Positions 7,434-16,528 are shown, counted from the stretch's first letter. The stretch is 64,000 nt of DNA from Ignavibacteriaceae bacterium (GCA_008933765.1 WBUK01000005.1:62001-126000), one strand, 5' to 3'. Notes: generated from the sequence alone by a model not told the origin. Program-made: numbers and translations.

Positions 7434-8913
7434 CATCATCCGTAAGGTTTTTGCACGGATACCTCCAGTGCTGTCCGTTCGAGTTCATAAGCCCATCGGC
7501 TTCCTCAGGTCCCCAGGTTCCTGCCGGATAGCCAAACATTTTAACAGTCGGGTCATCTTTCCAGGCATTCAAAATCGGATCAATAAATTTCCAGCAGGCT
7601 TCCAAAGCATCCCCTCGGGTGTAAAGGGTTGAGTCACCCATCATACAGTCATAAATCAGCCTTTCGTAAGCCTCCGGCAGTCGTTGCTCACCGAGACTGC
7701 TGTAGTGGAAATTCAAGGATGCATTCTTCACTGTGTATCCCGCACCCGGTTCTTTCAACGCAAAGCGCAACAAAATTCCCTCATCCGGTTGAATTCTGAT
7801 TATCAACTGGTTAGGCCCCGATTCATCGTCAAAAATACTTCTGAAGAGCCTGTGCGGGGTATTTTTGAACCTGACAACAATTTCCGTAACCCTTGTCGGC
7901 AGCCTTTTACCGGTTCTTATGAAGAAAGGTATCCCTCCCCACCTCCAGTTATCGATAAAAAACTTAAGCGCCACAAAAGTTTCCGTTCTCGAAGCGGGGT
8001 CAACACCTTTTTCAGAACGGTAAGCGGCAATTTCTTCACCTTTTATTTTGGAAGCAATATATTGCCCCCGGATGACATTGTTCTTAATATCATTTGAAGA
8101 AAGGGGCTTAATCGACTGAAATACCTTCACGGTTTCGTTTCTGATCGAGTCAGCGTCAAACCCTGCGGGAGGCTCCATCGCTGCCAGCGCCACCAATTCC
8201 AACAGATGGTTTTGCACCATATCCCTTAGGGCACCTGCAGTATCGTAGTATCCGCCACGGTTTTCCACGCCGATGCTCTCAGCGGAAGTGATTTGAATAT
8301 GATCGATGTAATTCCGGTTCCAAAGAGGCTCAAAAATTCCGTTTGCGAACCTGAAAACCAAAATATTCTGTGCGGTTTCTTTCCCGAGATAGTGGTCAAT
8401 TCTGTAAAGCTGGCTCTCATCAAAATAGAGTTGCAGCACCTGATTCAACTTTTTAGCTGTTTCCAAACTGTACCCAAAGGGTTTTTCAATCACTAATTTT
8501 TTGAATCCGCCCTCGGCTTCATTGTGGTTCAGCCCCGCCGCCGCCAAACCTTCCGCAACAGTTTCATATAAAAGGGGAGGTGTAGCCAGATAGAAAATAT
8601 AGTTCCCTTTTACCCGCATGTTGTGGTCTAATTTGCGTAACTTCTCCCGCAGTTTATAGTAGTTTTCGGGGTCTAATGGGTCAAGTGGCATATAGTGAAG
8701 CATAGCAAGAAAGTCATTATCGTACTCCTCCCCCTTGCTCTCTATCTTTTTCCTGAACTCCTCATCGGTCATTTTGGTTCTTCCGGTGCCCAGCACGGCA
8801 AAGTTTTCGGGCAACAACCCTCTTTGTTTCAGAGCGTAAAGTGCAGGAATCAATTTCCTCTCGGTCAGGTCGCCCGAAGCACCAAATATCGTAAGTATCT
8901 GATCCGCAGGCAT
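7414..8913 (-). CDS. zwf: glucose-6-phosphate 1-dehydrogenase
   Basis: Oxidises glucose-6-phosphate to 6-phosphogluconolactone with reduction of NAD(P)+, the entry of the oxidative pentose phosphate pathway. Diagnostic motifs: coenzyme site FGASGDLTERKL (about residues 9-20), substrate and catalytic block RIDHYLGKE, then NRNYIDHIQI, and FFIRTGKRL. At 499 residues it is full length. The start lies four bases after the gnd stop, with an AGGA box inside the gnd tail, so the two are translationally close and co-transcribed. The 3' end carries a 19-base tandem duplication. Confidence 0.96.
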   Translation of the reverse strand: MPADQILTIFGASGDLTERKLIPALYALKQRGLLPENFAVLGTGRTKMTDEEFRKKIESKGEEYDNDFLAMLHYMPLDPLDPENYYKLREKLRKLDHNMRVKGNYIFYLATPPLLYETVAEGLAAAGLNHNEAEGGFKKLVIEKPFGYSLETAKKLNQVLQLYFDESQLYRIDHYLGKETAQNILVFRFANGIFEPLWNRNYIDHIQITSAESIGVENRGGYYDTAGALRDMVQNHLLELVALAAMEPPAGFDADSIRNETVKVFQSIKPLSSNDIKNNVIRGQYIASKIKGEEIAAYRSEKGVDPASRTETFVALKFFIDNWRWGGIPFFIRTGKRLPTRVTEIVVRFKNTPHRLFRSIFDDESGPNQLIIRIQPDEGILLRFALKEPGAGYTVKNASLNFHYSSLGEQRLPEAYERLIYDCMMGDSTLYTRGDALEACWKFIDPILNAWKDDPTVKMFGYPAGTWGPEEADGLMNSNGQHWRYPCKNLTDDDNFCEL

Positions 8914-8917
8914 ATTA

Positions 8918-9817
8918 CTAATCCTTAGTTTTCATGGCGTGCCCGCCGAACTTGTTCCTTAGCGCTGAAAGGGTTTTCATGGCAAAGCTTTCATCCTGCC
9001 TGCTTTGGAATCTGTTAAAAAGCGAAGTGGTGATAACATGTGCCGGCACATCAAAATCTATTGCGGTCTGAACAGTCCATCTTCCCTCGCCACTGTCTGC
9101 AACATAACCTTTCACATGTTCAAGTTTGGGGTCTTCCTTAAAGGCGAGGTTCGCAAGTTCCAAAAGCCACGATCTAACAACACTTCCGTACTGCCAAATC
9201 CCGGTAACTTTCTCCAAATCGATGTCAAAAGGCGATTTTTCCATTATCTCAAACCCCTCTGCATAAGCCTGCATCATTCCGTACTCGATGCCATTGTGCA
9301 CCATTTTAACAAAGTGCCCCGCACCGGTGCTTCCACAATAAGCATGACCGCCTTCCGGCGCAAGCGCTTCGAAAATTGGCAGAAGATGGTCAACGGCATA
9401 TTTGTGCCCGCCGTACATTAGGCAGTAACCGTTCTGAAGCCCCCAGATGCCTCCGCTTGTGCCACAGTCAACATATTCGAACCCCAATTCCGCAACTCTT
9501 GCGTGGCGCGCTTGCGTATCGCGCCAGTATGAGTTGCCACCATCTACGATAATATCACCCTGATTCAGGTATTTCTCCACTTCGTCAATGTTTTCATCCA
9601 CAGGTTTGCCGGAAGGCACCATAAGCCAGACAATTTTTTTGCCCTCCAACTTACCGCACATATCTTCAATTGAGTCGGAGCCTATGGCACCTTTTTCAAC
9701 TGCAATTTTAATTTTTTCTTTCGACCTGTTATAAACCACCACTTCGTGCCCGGCGCGCAACAACCTTTCGACCATATTCGCGCCCATCTTGCCCAAACCT
9801 ACAAATCCTATTTTCAT
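8918..9817 (-). CDS. gnd: 6-phosphogluconate dehydrogenase, decarboxylating (short form)
   Basis: Converts 6-phosphogluconate to ribulose-5-phosphate and CO2. The N-terminal Rossmann motif GFVGLGKMGANM, DGGNSYWRDT, CGTSGGIWG and HNGIEYGMMQA are family signatures; the last contains the catalytic His-Asn-Gly. The 299-residue length matches the short GntE/YqeC-type enzymes, which lack the C-terminal extension of the 470-residue Gnd and are mostly NAD-dependent. An AAGGAG box lies seven bases upstream of the ATG. It is the first of the sugar-oxidising genes in transcription order and is directly followed by zwf. Confidence 0.94.
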   Translation of the reverse strand: MKIGFVGLGKMGANMVERLLRAGHEVVVYNRSKEKIKIAVEKGAIGSDSIEDMCGKLEGKKIVWLMVPSGKPVDENIDEVEKYLNQGDIIVDGGNSYWRDTQARHARVAELGFEYVDCGTSGGIWGLQNGYCLMYGGHKYAVDHLLPIFEALAPEGGHAYCGSTGAGHFVKMVHNGIEYGMMQAYAEGFEIMEKSPFDIDLEKVTGIWQYGSVVRSWLLELANLAFKEDPKLEHVKGYVADSGEGRWTVQTAIDFDVPAHVITTSLFNRFQSRQDESFAMKTLSALRNKFGGHAMKTKD

Positions 9818-9841
9818 CTTTTTCTCCTTGATTAAAAATTA

Positions 9842-10867
9842 TTAATTGCCGTAAATTGTTACTTTTGGAGCTTTTTCTCCGTCAATTTTCTTTAAATTTT
9901 CCATTGCGTTCTCGTTCAGTCTGAAAAATCTGAAGCCGAGGAAGTTGTAACTGCCCGGCTTGTGTTTCTCTTTCTTCCAGTTGTCCCAGAATGAAAGAAT
10001 TGTCTGGCTTCGCACTTGCGGTTCTGCGGAATGAATAAAATTAACCGTTGTATCATTCTCAACCGAGATCAAACCGACATGCCCAACCCAGGGGTCTTTT
10101 CCGGGATACGCACGCACTATATTCACAAAATCACCCGTTTTAAGAAGCGGCAAAACTTTGTAGAGGGAGTCGCCGGGGATGTAACTCCACTCAATTTTTT
10201 GAACGGGGATATCCTGCCCGATGTTGTGTTTTTTGAAAAACTTTGCCCTGTCAATTTCTGAAGAAGTGTGCACAACAGCGTCGCCGCCAATTTCATCGGT
10301 TATTTCGGTTATTAACCAGCTGTTGTTTTTATCCCAGTCGGCTTCGGTGTAATGGTTTCTGGTTAGCATCCCTATTTCGCCGTCTTTGTACCGAATCCTC
10401 TGAAGCATAGCGAAAAACTCTTTCCAGTTGTGGCTCAGCGCCATAGCATAGATATGTTCGCTGAAAACCACACAATCACTGTTTTTCAGCGTGTAAAGTG
10501 GTTCTTTATCGTAAAGTTCGAACGGAAACTCGCCGAGAAGATAGATTTTATACGGCTGCCCGATCATCTGTTTTGCCAGAAACTGCACTCTTTTTCTGAG
10601 ATCCGGCAGGCGTTGCTGCAGAAAACCGAGGTATTGCCCCAATTCCTCTTCGGTGAATTTGTAAAGCGGCTTTTCCAACAACTTCTTCATATCTTTCGGA
10701 ATGTTTGTTGAATCAAAACCCTCGGGAAATTTTACCTTAAAATCACCGGGCACAGTTTTTTCCACTTTTGCTTTCGGTTTCTTATCCTTGTGTTTATTCG
10801 GTTTTTTCTTCTGCGGAAAAGCAACAATTAGTGCGCTAAGAAATAAAATTACCGCATATTTTAACAT
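9842..10867 (-). CDS. secreted DUF1460 (amidase-like, NlpC/P60 fold) protein
   Basis: A signal peptide (about residues 1-18), then a Lys-rich linker and a DUF1460 domain. The family signature is visible: NSDCVVFSEHIYAMAL with the expected catalytic cysteine, RIRYKDGEIGMLTRNHY, and WVGHVGLI with the expected histidine. DUF1460 proteins have a cysteine-peptidase fold and include N-acetylmuramoyl-L-alanine amidases; here a role in trimming peptidoglycan in the periplasm is inferred. A strong AAGGAG box precedes the ATG. It ends 24 bases before gnd on the same strand, so it appears to be in the pentose-phosphate operon for no obvious metabolic reason. Confidence 0.8.
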   Translation of the reverse strand: MLKYAVILFLSALIVAFPQKKKPNKHKDKKPKAKVEKTVPGDFKVKFPEGFDSTNIPKDMKKLLEKPLYKFTEEELGQYLGFLQQRLPDLRKRVQFLAKQMIGQPYKIYLLGEFPFELYDKEPLYTLKNSDCVVFSEHIYAMALSHNWKEFFAMLQRIRYKDGEIGMLTRNHYTEADWDKNNSWLITEITDEIGGDAVVHTSSEIDRAKFFKKHNIGQDIPVQKIEWSYIPGDSLYKVLPLLKTGDFVNIVRAYPGKDPWVGHVGLISVENDTTVNFIHSAEPQVRSQTILSFWDNWKKEKHKPGSYNFLGFRFFRLNENAMENLKKIDGEKAPKVTIYGN

Positions 10868-10940
10868 TTTTATCTCCTTATAATTATAAAATCTGTATCT
10901 TTTTTTGCCTGTTCGGTTGTTCCCGTCAAACAGGTTGTTA

Positions 10941-11032
10941 CGGTTAATTGCATAATTTTGGTTGTTCGCGTTATTCCGGTTGTTTGCATCGTCCCGGTTA
11001 ACTGCATAATTTTGGTTGTTCTCATTATTCCG
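10941..11032. repeat. two-copy 38-bp repeat, 54-bp period
   Basis: A 38-base block (CGGTTAAYTGCATAATTTTG...) occurs at 10941-10978 and 10995-11032 with three mismatches. It lies between the DUF4136 lipoprotein stop and the DUF1460 start, in what would be the leader of the DUF1460/gnd transcript. Shorter GGTTGTT fragments of the same unit surround it. Confidence 0.75.
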
Positions 11033-11162
11033 CCGTGCTTATTATTTCAACAGGTTTGGGCACTCCCCTGTCGTTCTCCTGCTTTCTAAACCACATCGGC
11101 GGAAAACTTTTCCCTCGTTTTTGCCGGAAGTGGGGTCGCCCATTAAAAAACTCCTCCCAAAA

Positions 11163-11669
11163 TCACTTGGGCGGAAACTGTGCAAAAATATCTGAAATAA
11201 CCGATCTTATCACAGTTTTAGGATCATCCTCCCTGCCGGCGAGCCGTGTTTCCCAACCGCGCCAAATCACCTGCCCCGTATTTGCGTCTATCAAATCTAT
11301 CACAATCAAACCCTTAACAGTGAAAAGAGGTTCTTCTTTATTCGACCAGAACCCCCGCCACCTCTCGAAGTTTACACTTCCGTAGGCAGTTTCTATCTCT
11401 GTTTCTGTATAAAAAGTAACAACAAAATCGTGAATTTCGTTGCCTCTGATGAACCCTTTTGTGGGCAAAATTGAGTCAATTATCCCCGATATTGTGCTCG
11501 CAAGCACAGGTGCCCTCTCTTTTAGAGCGGTGCTGGGGTATATCGTATAAACCTTTAATTTCGAAAAATCATAACTTTGAATATAGGCGCTCTCACTCTG
11601 CAACCCGGCACAAGAGCTTAGCACAAATGACACAAAAAGAATTGTAGCAAATGGTAAAATTTTTCTCAT
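11163..11669 (-). CDS. DUF4136 lipoprotein
   Basis: A lipoprotein signal with lipobox (LSSCAG, cysteine near residue 20) is followed by a DUF4136-like domain: YDFSKLKVYTIYP near the mature N-terminus, GFIRGNEIHDFVVTFYTETE, and a C-terminal LIVIDLIDANTGQVIWRGWETRLAG typical of the family. These are small periplasmic-facing lipoproteins of unknown function common in Bacteroidota and Proteobacteria. It lies upstream of the DUF1460 gene on the same strand with a 295-base gap containing repeats, so it may be the first gene of the transcript or a separate unit. Confidence 0.82.
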   Translation of the reverse strand: MRKILPFATILFVSFVLSSCAGLQSESAYIQSYDFSKLKVYTIYPSTALKERAPVLASTISGIIDSILPTKGFIRGNEIHDFVVTFYTETEIETAYGSVNFERWRGFWSNKEEPLFTVKGLIVIDLIDANTGQVIWRGWETRLAGREDDPKTVIRSVISDIFAQFPPK

Positions 11670-12249
11670 TTTATTTATCTTTTCAGGCTTTCATATCAAA
11701 AAATTTACGGTAAATCATAAAGTTCTCCGTAAATATTTACCAAATCTCAAACTTTAAAAATACACAAATTTACGCGATTTGTAAGAATATGCAGAGAAGT
11801 TGGCCCGTGGAACGGTATTAAGCAATTTTATGGGTTTTTTGTCTCGAAAAGGAAATGAGCGAAATGAATACACGCTCTCCGTGCAGCATTTCCCACAGAT
11901 TTTCACGGAATATGGAGAAGGAGGTTAAGTGGTTTCTTAATCTAATTTCTACGGGTATTTATAAGTCAAATAAGTTAAAACTCTTATTGCTTTTTGCTTT
12001 TAACCTTTGATCTTTAATACTTTTTAGAAATTATTCTAAACGATTAAACACAAGGATGTAATTTTAGTTATAATGTCCACTAATTCTAATACAAGGATTT
12101 AGTTTTACTTAAAGCGTTTACTAATCCCAATATATAGGAATTATCACCGGAATATTTTTCTGTTTAGAATTTTGGTTACAACAAAATCAAGTAAAAAAAC
12201 ATTTTAAAGAATTTGCCTTCTTATGTTTGAGTAAGATGGTCTGACACTG
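11670..12249. other. gene-free stretch with short tandem repeat
   Basis: No coding region is seen. From about 12030 to 12150 a roughly 40-base unit (CAAGGATKTAGTTTTA ... CTAATYCYAATA) is repeated in diverged form just downstream of the FGE-fold gene stop at 12250. The part nearest 11670 should hold the promoter of the DUF4136 gene; no confident -10/-35 was identified. Confidence 0.5.
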
Positions 12250-13374
12250 TCATTTCTTAGATCTTACGAGACGAAGCCCGTGACACATTCCAAAATAAGC
12301 GTTAAAATCATAAAAACGATCTGTATTAGGTCGATGCCCCCGAACAATGTGCCATATCCCAACTGAAGGTCCTTTCGGATTAACCTGATCAAAAGAAGAA
12401 TACAGGGCAAAAAAGTCCCAACACCATTCATCCATCCCCCCGGTCATATCGTAAATTCCCAATTCATTTGGAGGTTGTGCACCTATTTGCGGATAATACT
12501 CGGGACCTTCTTGTTCGCTCTTTGCAACATCTTCAGGGCTATTGTAGCCACTGTACTTAAAATTTTTAGATTTCTTCCCTCCTCTTGCAGCGTACTCCCA
12601 TTCTGCTTCAGTTGGCAACCGATACCCGTTAGCATTCCAATCGCAAGTTACTTGGTCACCTGAAATTTTGTAAGCCCTTTTCAACCCCTCTTTATCGCTT
12701 AACTTATTACAAAATTTTATCGCATCATCCCAAGTTACTCCGGTAACCGCTTTTTTCGAAGTTCCTTTTTTGGGGAGCTCATGTCCTAAGCAAGTGGGTA
12801 TACTACCCATTACACTTTTCCATAAATCTATTGTTACTTCATATTTACCAATGTAGTAACTGCTTAATGTTACTTTATGTGCCGGGTTCGCCGCATTACG
12901 ATATTCTTCGCTTTGTCCGGGGATACGCCCCATGATAAAGCTACCACCTTCAACAAAAACCATTTCGTATGCAATGTTAGAAGGCGCTGCCAATAAAACT
13001 TTTTGAATAGTGGGTTTGTTAATATCTTCTCTAAATTTCTCGAAAGTATTTTGGTGTTTCTTACCTTTGTCCGAGAAGTTGTATGTTTGGATGAAACCAC
13101 AACAATACTCACTGTTATTTGTGTAAAATAGCCATGATTCCGGGGATAACATTGTTTCCATTTTCCGGCTTCCGTGGTGTCCCTGAAAAACCGGACGATT
13201 CAAATGGCTGCCGGGTGTTAAATTTCTTAGAATTGGAAAGTCTGAATTGCTTTTAAAACCAAAGATCACCTTTGACGAAAAGGGATTATGATACGCGCTA
13301 ACTGCCGATGTAGTGTTAACAAGTGATAATAAAATCAAAACGAAGAGAAAAGTTTTTAGATAGTTGCTTTTCAT
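12250..13374 (-). CDS. secreted FGE-sulfatase-fold protein
   Basis: A signal peptide (about residues 1-25), a 110-residue unassigned region, then a formylglycine-generating-enzyme-like domain (about 137-372): MVFVEGGSFIMG, YYIGKYEVT, RLPTEAEWEYAARGG, DEWCWDF, and a closing LRLVRSKK. The fold is C-type-lectin-like. The active-site cysteine pair of true FGE is not present, so a binding role is more likely than an enzymatic one. The usual RV(L)RGGSW block near the C-terminus is changed to IVRGHRPN, and the tail has no similarity to the hypervariable tails at 52 and 54 kb. It is followed on the same strand by no close gene. Confidence 0.82.
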   Translation of the reverse strand: MKSNYLKTFLFVLILLSLVNTTSAVSAYHNPFSSKVIFGFKSNSDFPILRNLTPGSHLNRPVFQGHHGSRKMETMLSPESWLFYTNNSEYCCGFIQTYNFSDKGKKHQNTFEKFREDINKPTIQKVLLAAPSNIAYEMVFVEGGSFIMGRIPGQSEEYRNAANPAHKVTLSSYYIGKYEVTIDLWKSVMGSIPTCLGHELPKKGTSKKAVTGVTWDDAIKFCNKLSDKEGLKRAYKISGDQVTCDWNANGYRLPTEAEWEYAARGGKKSKNFKYSGYNSPEDVAKSEQEGPEYYPQIGAQPPNELGIYDMTGGMDEWCWDFFALYSSFDQVNPKGPSVGIWHIVRGHRPNTDRFYDFNAYFGMCHGLRLVRSKK

Positions 13375-13467
13375 TGTCTCACCGATGAATTTAATGTTAA
13401 AAATTTGTTTAATTCACTCTGTTTGGTTTTTTTGAAATATTTACACAATAATTTTTAATGAATTGGT

Positions 13468-14361
13468 TTATTTAGTTCTGACAAGCCGCATCCCTACGCC
13501 CGTTTCTGTTCCATAAAATAAAGAATGCCTACCTCCGGAATCAAGGTTGGAATATTCCCAATTACTATTCCAGCCACCTCCGCTTATAATACGATATGGA
13601 TGGCGAGAATTCTTGGATTGGTCTTTGGTACCGTCATCGGGGAAATCCCAGCACCATTCATAAACATTTCCGTTCATATCGTAGAGACCTAACTCATTTG
13701 GAAGTTTTGTGCCAACATCATGGGTTCGCTCATTAGAATTATTACTGAACCACCCAATTTTATCAGGCTCGTTACTGCCGCTGTATTTATATTTTTTTGA
13801 AAACTGACCACCCCTGGCGGCATATTCCCATTCTGCATAGGTAGGCAACCGGTAACCATTTGCCTTAAAATTACATTTAATATTGAATCCGGAGCCAGTG
13901 TAAACAGGTGTTAATCCTTCTTTTTCACTTAAATAATTGCAAAACTGAATAGCGTCACCCCAGGTTATATTCTCAATAGGTAGTTTTGGCCCAACAAACA
14001 TGGATGGGTTGTTGCCCACGACACTTTCCCAGAACTCTTGAGTTACTTCGTACTTAGCGATATAAAAATCACTTAAGGTTACAGTTCGTGTAGATCTTTC
14101 ACCTTGAGATGAACCACCATAAATATCTACTAAATCAATCATTTTGAATGTACCGCCTTTAACAAAAACCATCCAATCGGGCATATTACTTTCATTTTCT
14201 TTCCTTTGGGAAAAATAGTTTTCTTTCGCGCTTTGTTCGTTTGGAACAAGTTGCGTTTTTGAATCAGGCGAGTTATTTTCAGATAGTTGTACCATTAATC
14301 CATTCGCTTGGGAATAGACTAAGCTTACGAGGGCAACAAAGAAGAGAGTCAATTTTAACAT
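13468..14361 (-). CDS. secreted FGE-sulfatase-fold protein
   Basis: A signal peptide (about residues 1-18), a short linker, then an FGE-sulfatase domain (about 60-295): MVFVKGGTFKMI, FYIAKYEVT, ITWGDAIQFCNYLSEKEGL, RLPTYAEWEYAARGG, NVYEWCWDF, RIISGGGWNSN and MRLVRTK at the end. It is a paralogue of the gene 93 bases downstream (12250-13374) and of those at 52-58 kb. It lacks the FGE catalytic cysteines, so it is probably a ligand-binding or structural protein in the periplasm or outside the cell. An AAGGAA box precedes the ATG. Confidence 0.84.
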   Translation of the reverse strand: MLKLTLFFVALVSLVYSQANGLMVQLSENNSPDSKTQLVPNEQSAKENYFSQRKENESNMPDWMVFVKGGTFKMIDLVDIYGGSSQGERSTRTVTLSDFYIAKYEVTQEFWESVVGNNPSMFVGPKLPIENITWGDAIQFCNYLSEKEGLTPVYTGSGFNIKCNFKANGYRLPTYAEWEYAARGGQFSKKYKYSGSNEPDKIGWFSNNSNERTHDVGTKLPNELGLYDMNGNVYEWCWDFPDDGTKDQSKNSRHPYRIISGGGWNSNWEYSNLDSGGRHSLFYGTETGVGMRLVRTK

Positions 14362-14809
14362 ACGAAATTCCTTTTGTTTTAGGTATAATTTCTTGACCGT
14401 TAATATGGTTAATTTTCGAACAAAAAGAAAAGAAATTTTTCATTCAGTTTCGTTTGATTGGTGGCAAAAATGGTGGGTTGAGGTGTAACATTAATCAAAT
14501 CTTTTCGACAGCCTCCTATCTCAACAAACATCTTCGTTAAATCTTGAAATATACCGCTTACAATGAAGAGATGTATTTACACAAACCTATATGCTATCGA
14601 AAAATAGGATTGAACTGATTCAAAGTTCAAAAAGTTGTTAAAAAAATTACTACTGATTAGATATGATGGTTCTGTACAAAGGAAGAAGGTTACTTGTTGC
14701 TGAAAGGGAGCACATGTCACAGAGGAAGATTATTTGTCGCAACGAGGAGGCACATGCCGTAAAGGAAGATTATTTGTCGCAATGAGAAGGGACATGTTGC
14801 AGAAGTAGG
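14362..14809. other. gene-free stretch ending in a tandem repeat
   Basis: No ORF of note. The first 300 bases, upstream of the FGE-fold gene, presumably hold its promoter but no clear elements are seen. The last 140 bases are the 20-bp tandem repeat downstream of the glycosyltransferase gene. Confidence 0.5.
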
Positions 14810-14831
14810 TTACATGTTGCAAAGAAAGGTT
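14672..14831 (-). repeat. 20-bp x8 tandem repeat starting in the glycosyltransferase 3' end
   Basis: Eight contiguous 20-base units such as acatgttgcaaagaaaggtt. The first (14812-14831) contains the last codons and part of the stop of the glycosyltransferase gene; the other seven extend downstream with increasing divergence and an alternation between ACATG- and ATTTG-type units. Confidence 0.9.
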
Positions 14832-16528
14832 ATAAGTTTAAGTGTTTTAAGTGCATCGAACCACTCGTGTTTACGGCGGATGATTTGCAGGGGGTCTTTG
14901 GATGAGGCATAAATTTTTCTCATTGCGACGGAAAATTTATGGCTTTCTAAGAATTGCAAAATTTTAGGGTCAAAACGCCCAATTTCTTCGGTTAGTGCTG
15001 TTACAGGGTCTGAACCGGGATTGAGTCGCCCAATTTCTTCTGTTGACACGGTTACGGGGTTTGAATTGTATTCGAGTTGCCTCATTACTTGATCCTGTGA
15101 AGTTACAGGGTCTGAACCGGGATTGAGTCGCCCAATTTCTTCTGTTGACACGGTTACGGGGTTTGAATTGTATTCGAGTTGCCTCATTACTTGATCCTGT
15201 GAAGTTACATGGTCTGAACCGGGCCGGGTTCGCTCAATTTCGCCATTTGGTAAAGTAATAGAATCTAAATTGGGTTTCTTGCTTTCTGATAACGAAACTG
15301 CCGGTTCAAACAGGCGCTTAACGGGTGGGATATTAAGTTCACGGGATTCCAACTTTTCTGATTGCGAAATAGCCGGTTCAAACAGGCGCTTGACGGGCGG
15401 GATATTAAGTTTGCCTGCTTTAAACTTTTCGGATGATGAAACAGCCGGCTCATACGGGCGGGTGTAAATTTCCAAAAAGGTTTTAAGTTTTTCGAAAGCG
15501 AACTTCGGGTAAGGTTCGATCTTTTCGCCGGTTTCGGCGTGTTTCATCATTGCTTTGCCGGTGCCAAAGATCACCCTTTCAGATATTCGGTTCGAGGGAA
15601 AAACCAAGATATCCGGCACCACTTCAACTGAAGTAACTTTCGCCAACGATTCCAGAAAATAAAAATCTTCGCCGGCGCGCCTTGTGTTCATTCCGCCTGC
15701 TTTGGCGTACGCTTCAGCGCTGCACACCATCGTTGAGCCGACTGTGTGGTAAGCATAAGGTGAACCTGCAAATTTCAACCCCTCGGTGTAAGAATTTAAA
15801 AACACCTCGTAGTCGGCTATCGCTTTTAAGTTTGAAGTGGTGTCCGCCCGATGTTTATATCCCAACACAGCAGCCTGTGTTCCCTTTTTTGCCAAAGAGT
15901 GAACTACGCTAAGGTACTCCGGCGCCACTTCACAATCCGCATCCAAGCAAACCAAGAGCGAGTTTTTAGGGCGTTCCCTGTTTATCAGACCAAGTGCCGC
16001 ATCCAAACCTGCTTTTCGCGGGTATCCGGCTCCGGCGTTCGCGGCAGGCACTTCACTTCCGGGTTCGATCAGTTCAACGATTGCTAATGGGAATTTTGTT
16101 CCGGCAACCCCTGATGAAGTTTCGATAATTTTTTTTGCTCCCGGTTTCTTAATTGCCGGTGGGAGTTTGGTTTTAGCAACCCCTGATTTTTCAAACCCCA
16201 CCTCCCCAACCGATTTAAGATACTCCAAGGTTGCGGTGCTTTTTTGTTTTTTATCAGCGGGGGCATTTTCGGGGTGGTTAACAACGAAAAGGAACGCAGT
16301 TTTGGAAATCAATCCGGCGTCGTTAAAAGAAAGGGAATTAAGCAGCACCGGCAAAGTTTCAAGCTCATCATAGCAGGGTACAACCACGACGACATCGAAA
16401 ACCCCGTTAAAATTTTGGCAGGTAATTTCGAAAGAAAACCCCCGTTTCCGAAGATAAATCGCTATGGTATCTTTTCCCCCGCTTTTACCGATTTTAAAAT
16501 TATTTACTCCTTTACTCCGCTTGCTCAC
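14810..16528 (-). CDS. family 2 glycosyltransferase with large repeat insertions
   Basis: The GT2 core is clear: VVVVVPCYDELETLPVLLNSL (about residues 45-65), LLVCLDADCEV (DxD-like metal site), and GGMNTRRAGEDFYFL. It would transfer a sugar from an NDP-sugar; acceptor unknown. The protein is 572 residues with no membrane helices seen. Two repeat blocks interrupt the C-terminal part: a 24-residue unit (72 bp, three copies, 15301-15460) ending NIPPVKRLFEP, and a 34-residue unit (102 bp, 15000-15215) with SQDQVMRQLEYNSNPVTV. A third diverged pair (KTKLPPAI/GTKFPLAI) lies near residues 120-150. The start codon is GTG at 16528, since no ATG precedes the core. Confidence 0.8.
   Translation of the reverse strand: MSKRSKGVNNFKIGKSGGKDTIAIYLRKRGFSFEITCQNFNGVFDVVVVVPCYDELETLPVLLNSLSFNDAGLISKTAFLFVVNHPENAPADKKQKSTATLEYLKSVGEVGFEKSGVAKTKLPPAIKKPGAKKIIETSSGVAGTKFPLAIVELIEPGSEVPAANAGAGYPRKAGLDAALGLINRERPKNSLLVCLDADCEVAPEYLSVVHSLAKKGTQAAVLGYKHRADTTSNLKAIADYEVFLNSYTEGLKFAGSPYAYHTVGSTMVCSAEAYAKAGGMNTRRAGEDFYFLESLAKVTSVEVVPDILVFPSNRISERVIFGTGKAMMKHAETGEKIEPYPKFAFEKLKTFLEIYTRPYEPAVSSSEKFKAGKLNIPPVKRLFEPAISQSEKLESRELNIPPVKRLFEPAVSLSESKKPNLDSITLPNGEIERTRPGSDHVTSQDQVMRQLEYNSNPVTVSTEEIGRLNPGSDPVTSQDQVMRQLEYNSNPVTVSTEEIGRLNPGSDPVTALTEEIGRFDPKILQFLESHKFSVAMRKIYASSKDPLQIIRRKHEWFDALKTLKLITFLCNM
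15000..15215. repeat. 102-bp in-frame tandem repeat in the glycosyltransferase gene
   Basis: Two almost identical 102-base copies start at 15000 and 15102, with a third start at 15204 that diverges after a few bases. 102 bases are 34 codons, so the frame is kept. The near identity of the two copies points to recent duplication. Confidence 0.9.
15301..15460. repeat. 72-bp in-frame tandem repeat in the glycosyltransferase gene
   Basis: The block CCGGTTCAAACAGGCGCTT recurs at 15301 and 15373, and as CCGGCTCATACGGGCG at 15445, an exact 72-base period (24 codons). Confidence 0.85.

Noticed and set aside
12250-14361. DGR variable regions in the first two FGE genes
   Set aside because: Their C-termini do not share the variable framework or the hairpin flank, and there is no second copy that differs only at candidate adenine positions.
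14672-14831. Possible CRISPR or iteron origin
   Set aside because: 20-base units are contiguous and diverged, with no spacers, no cas genes and no replication gene nearby.
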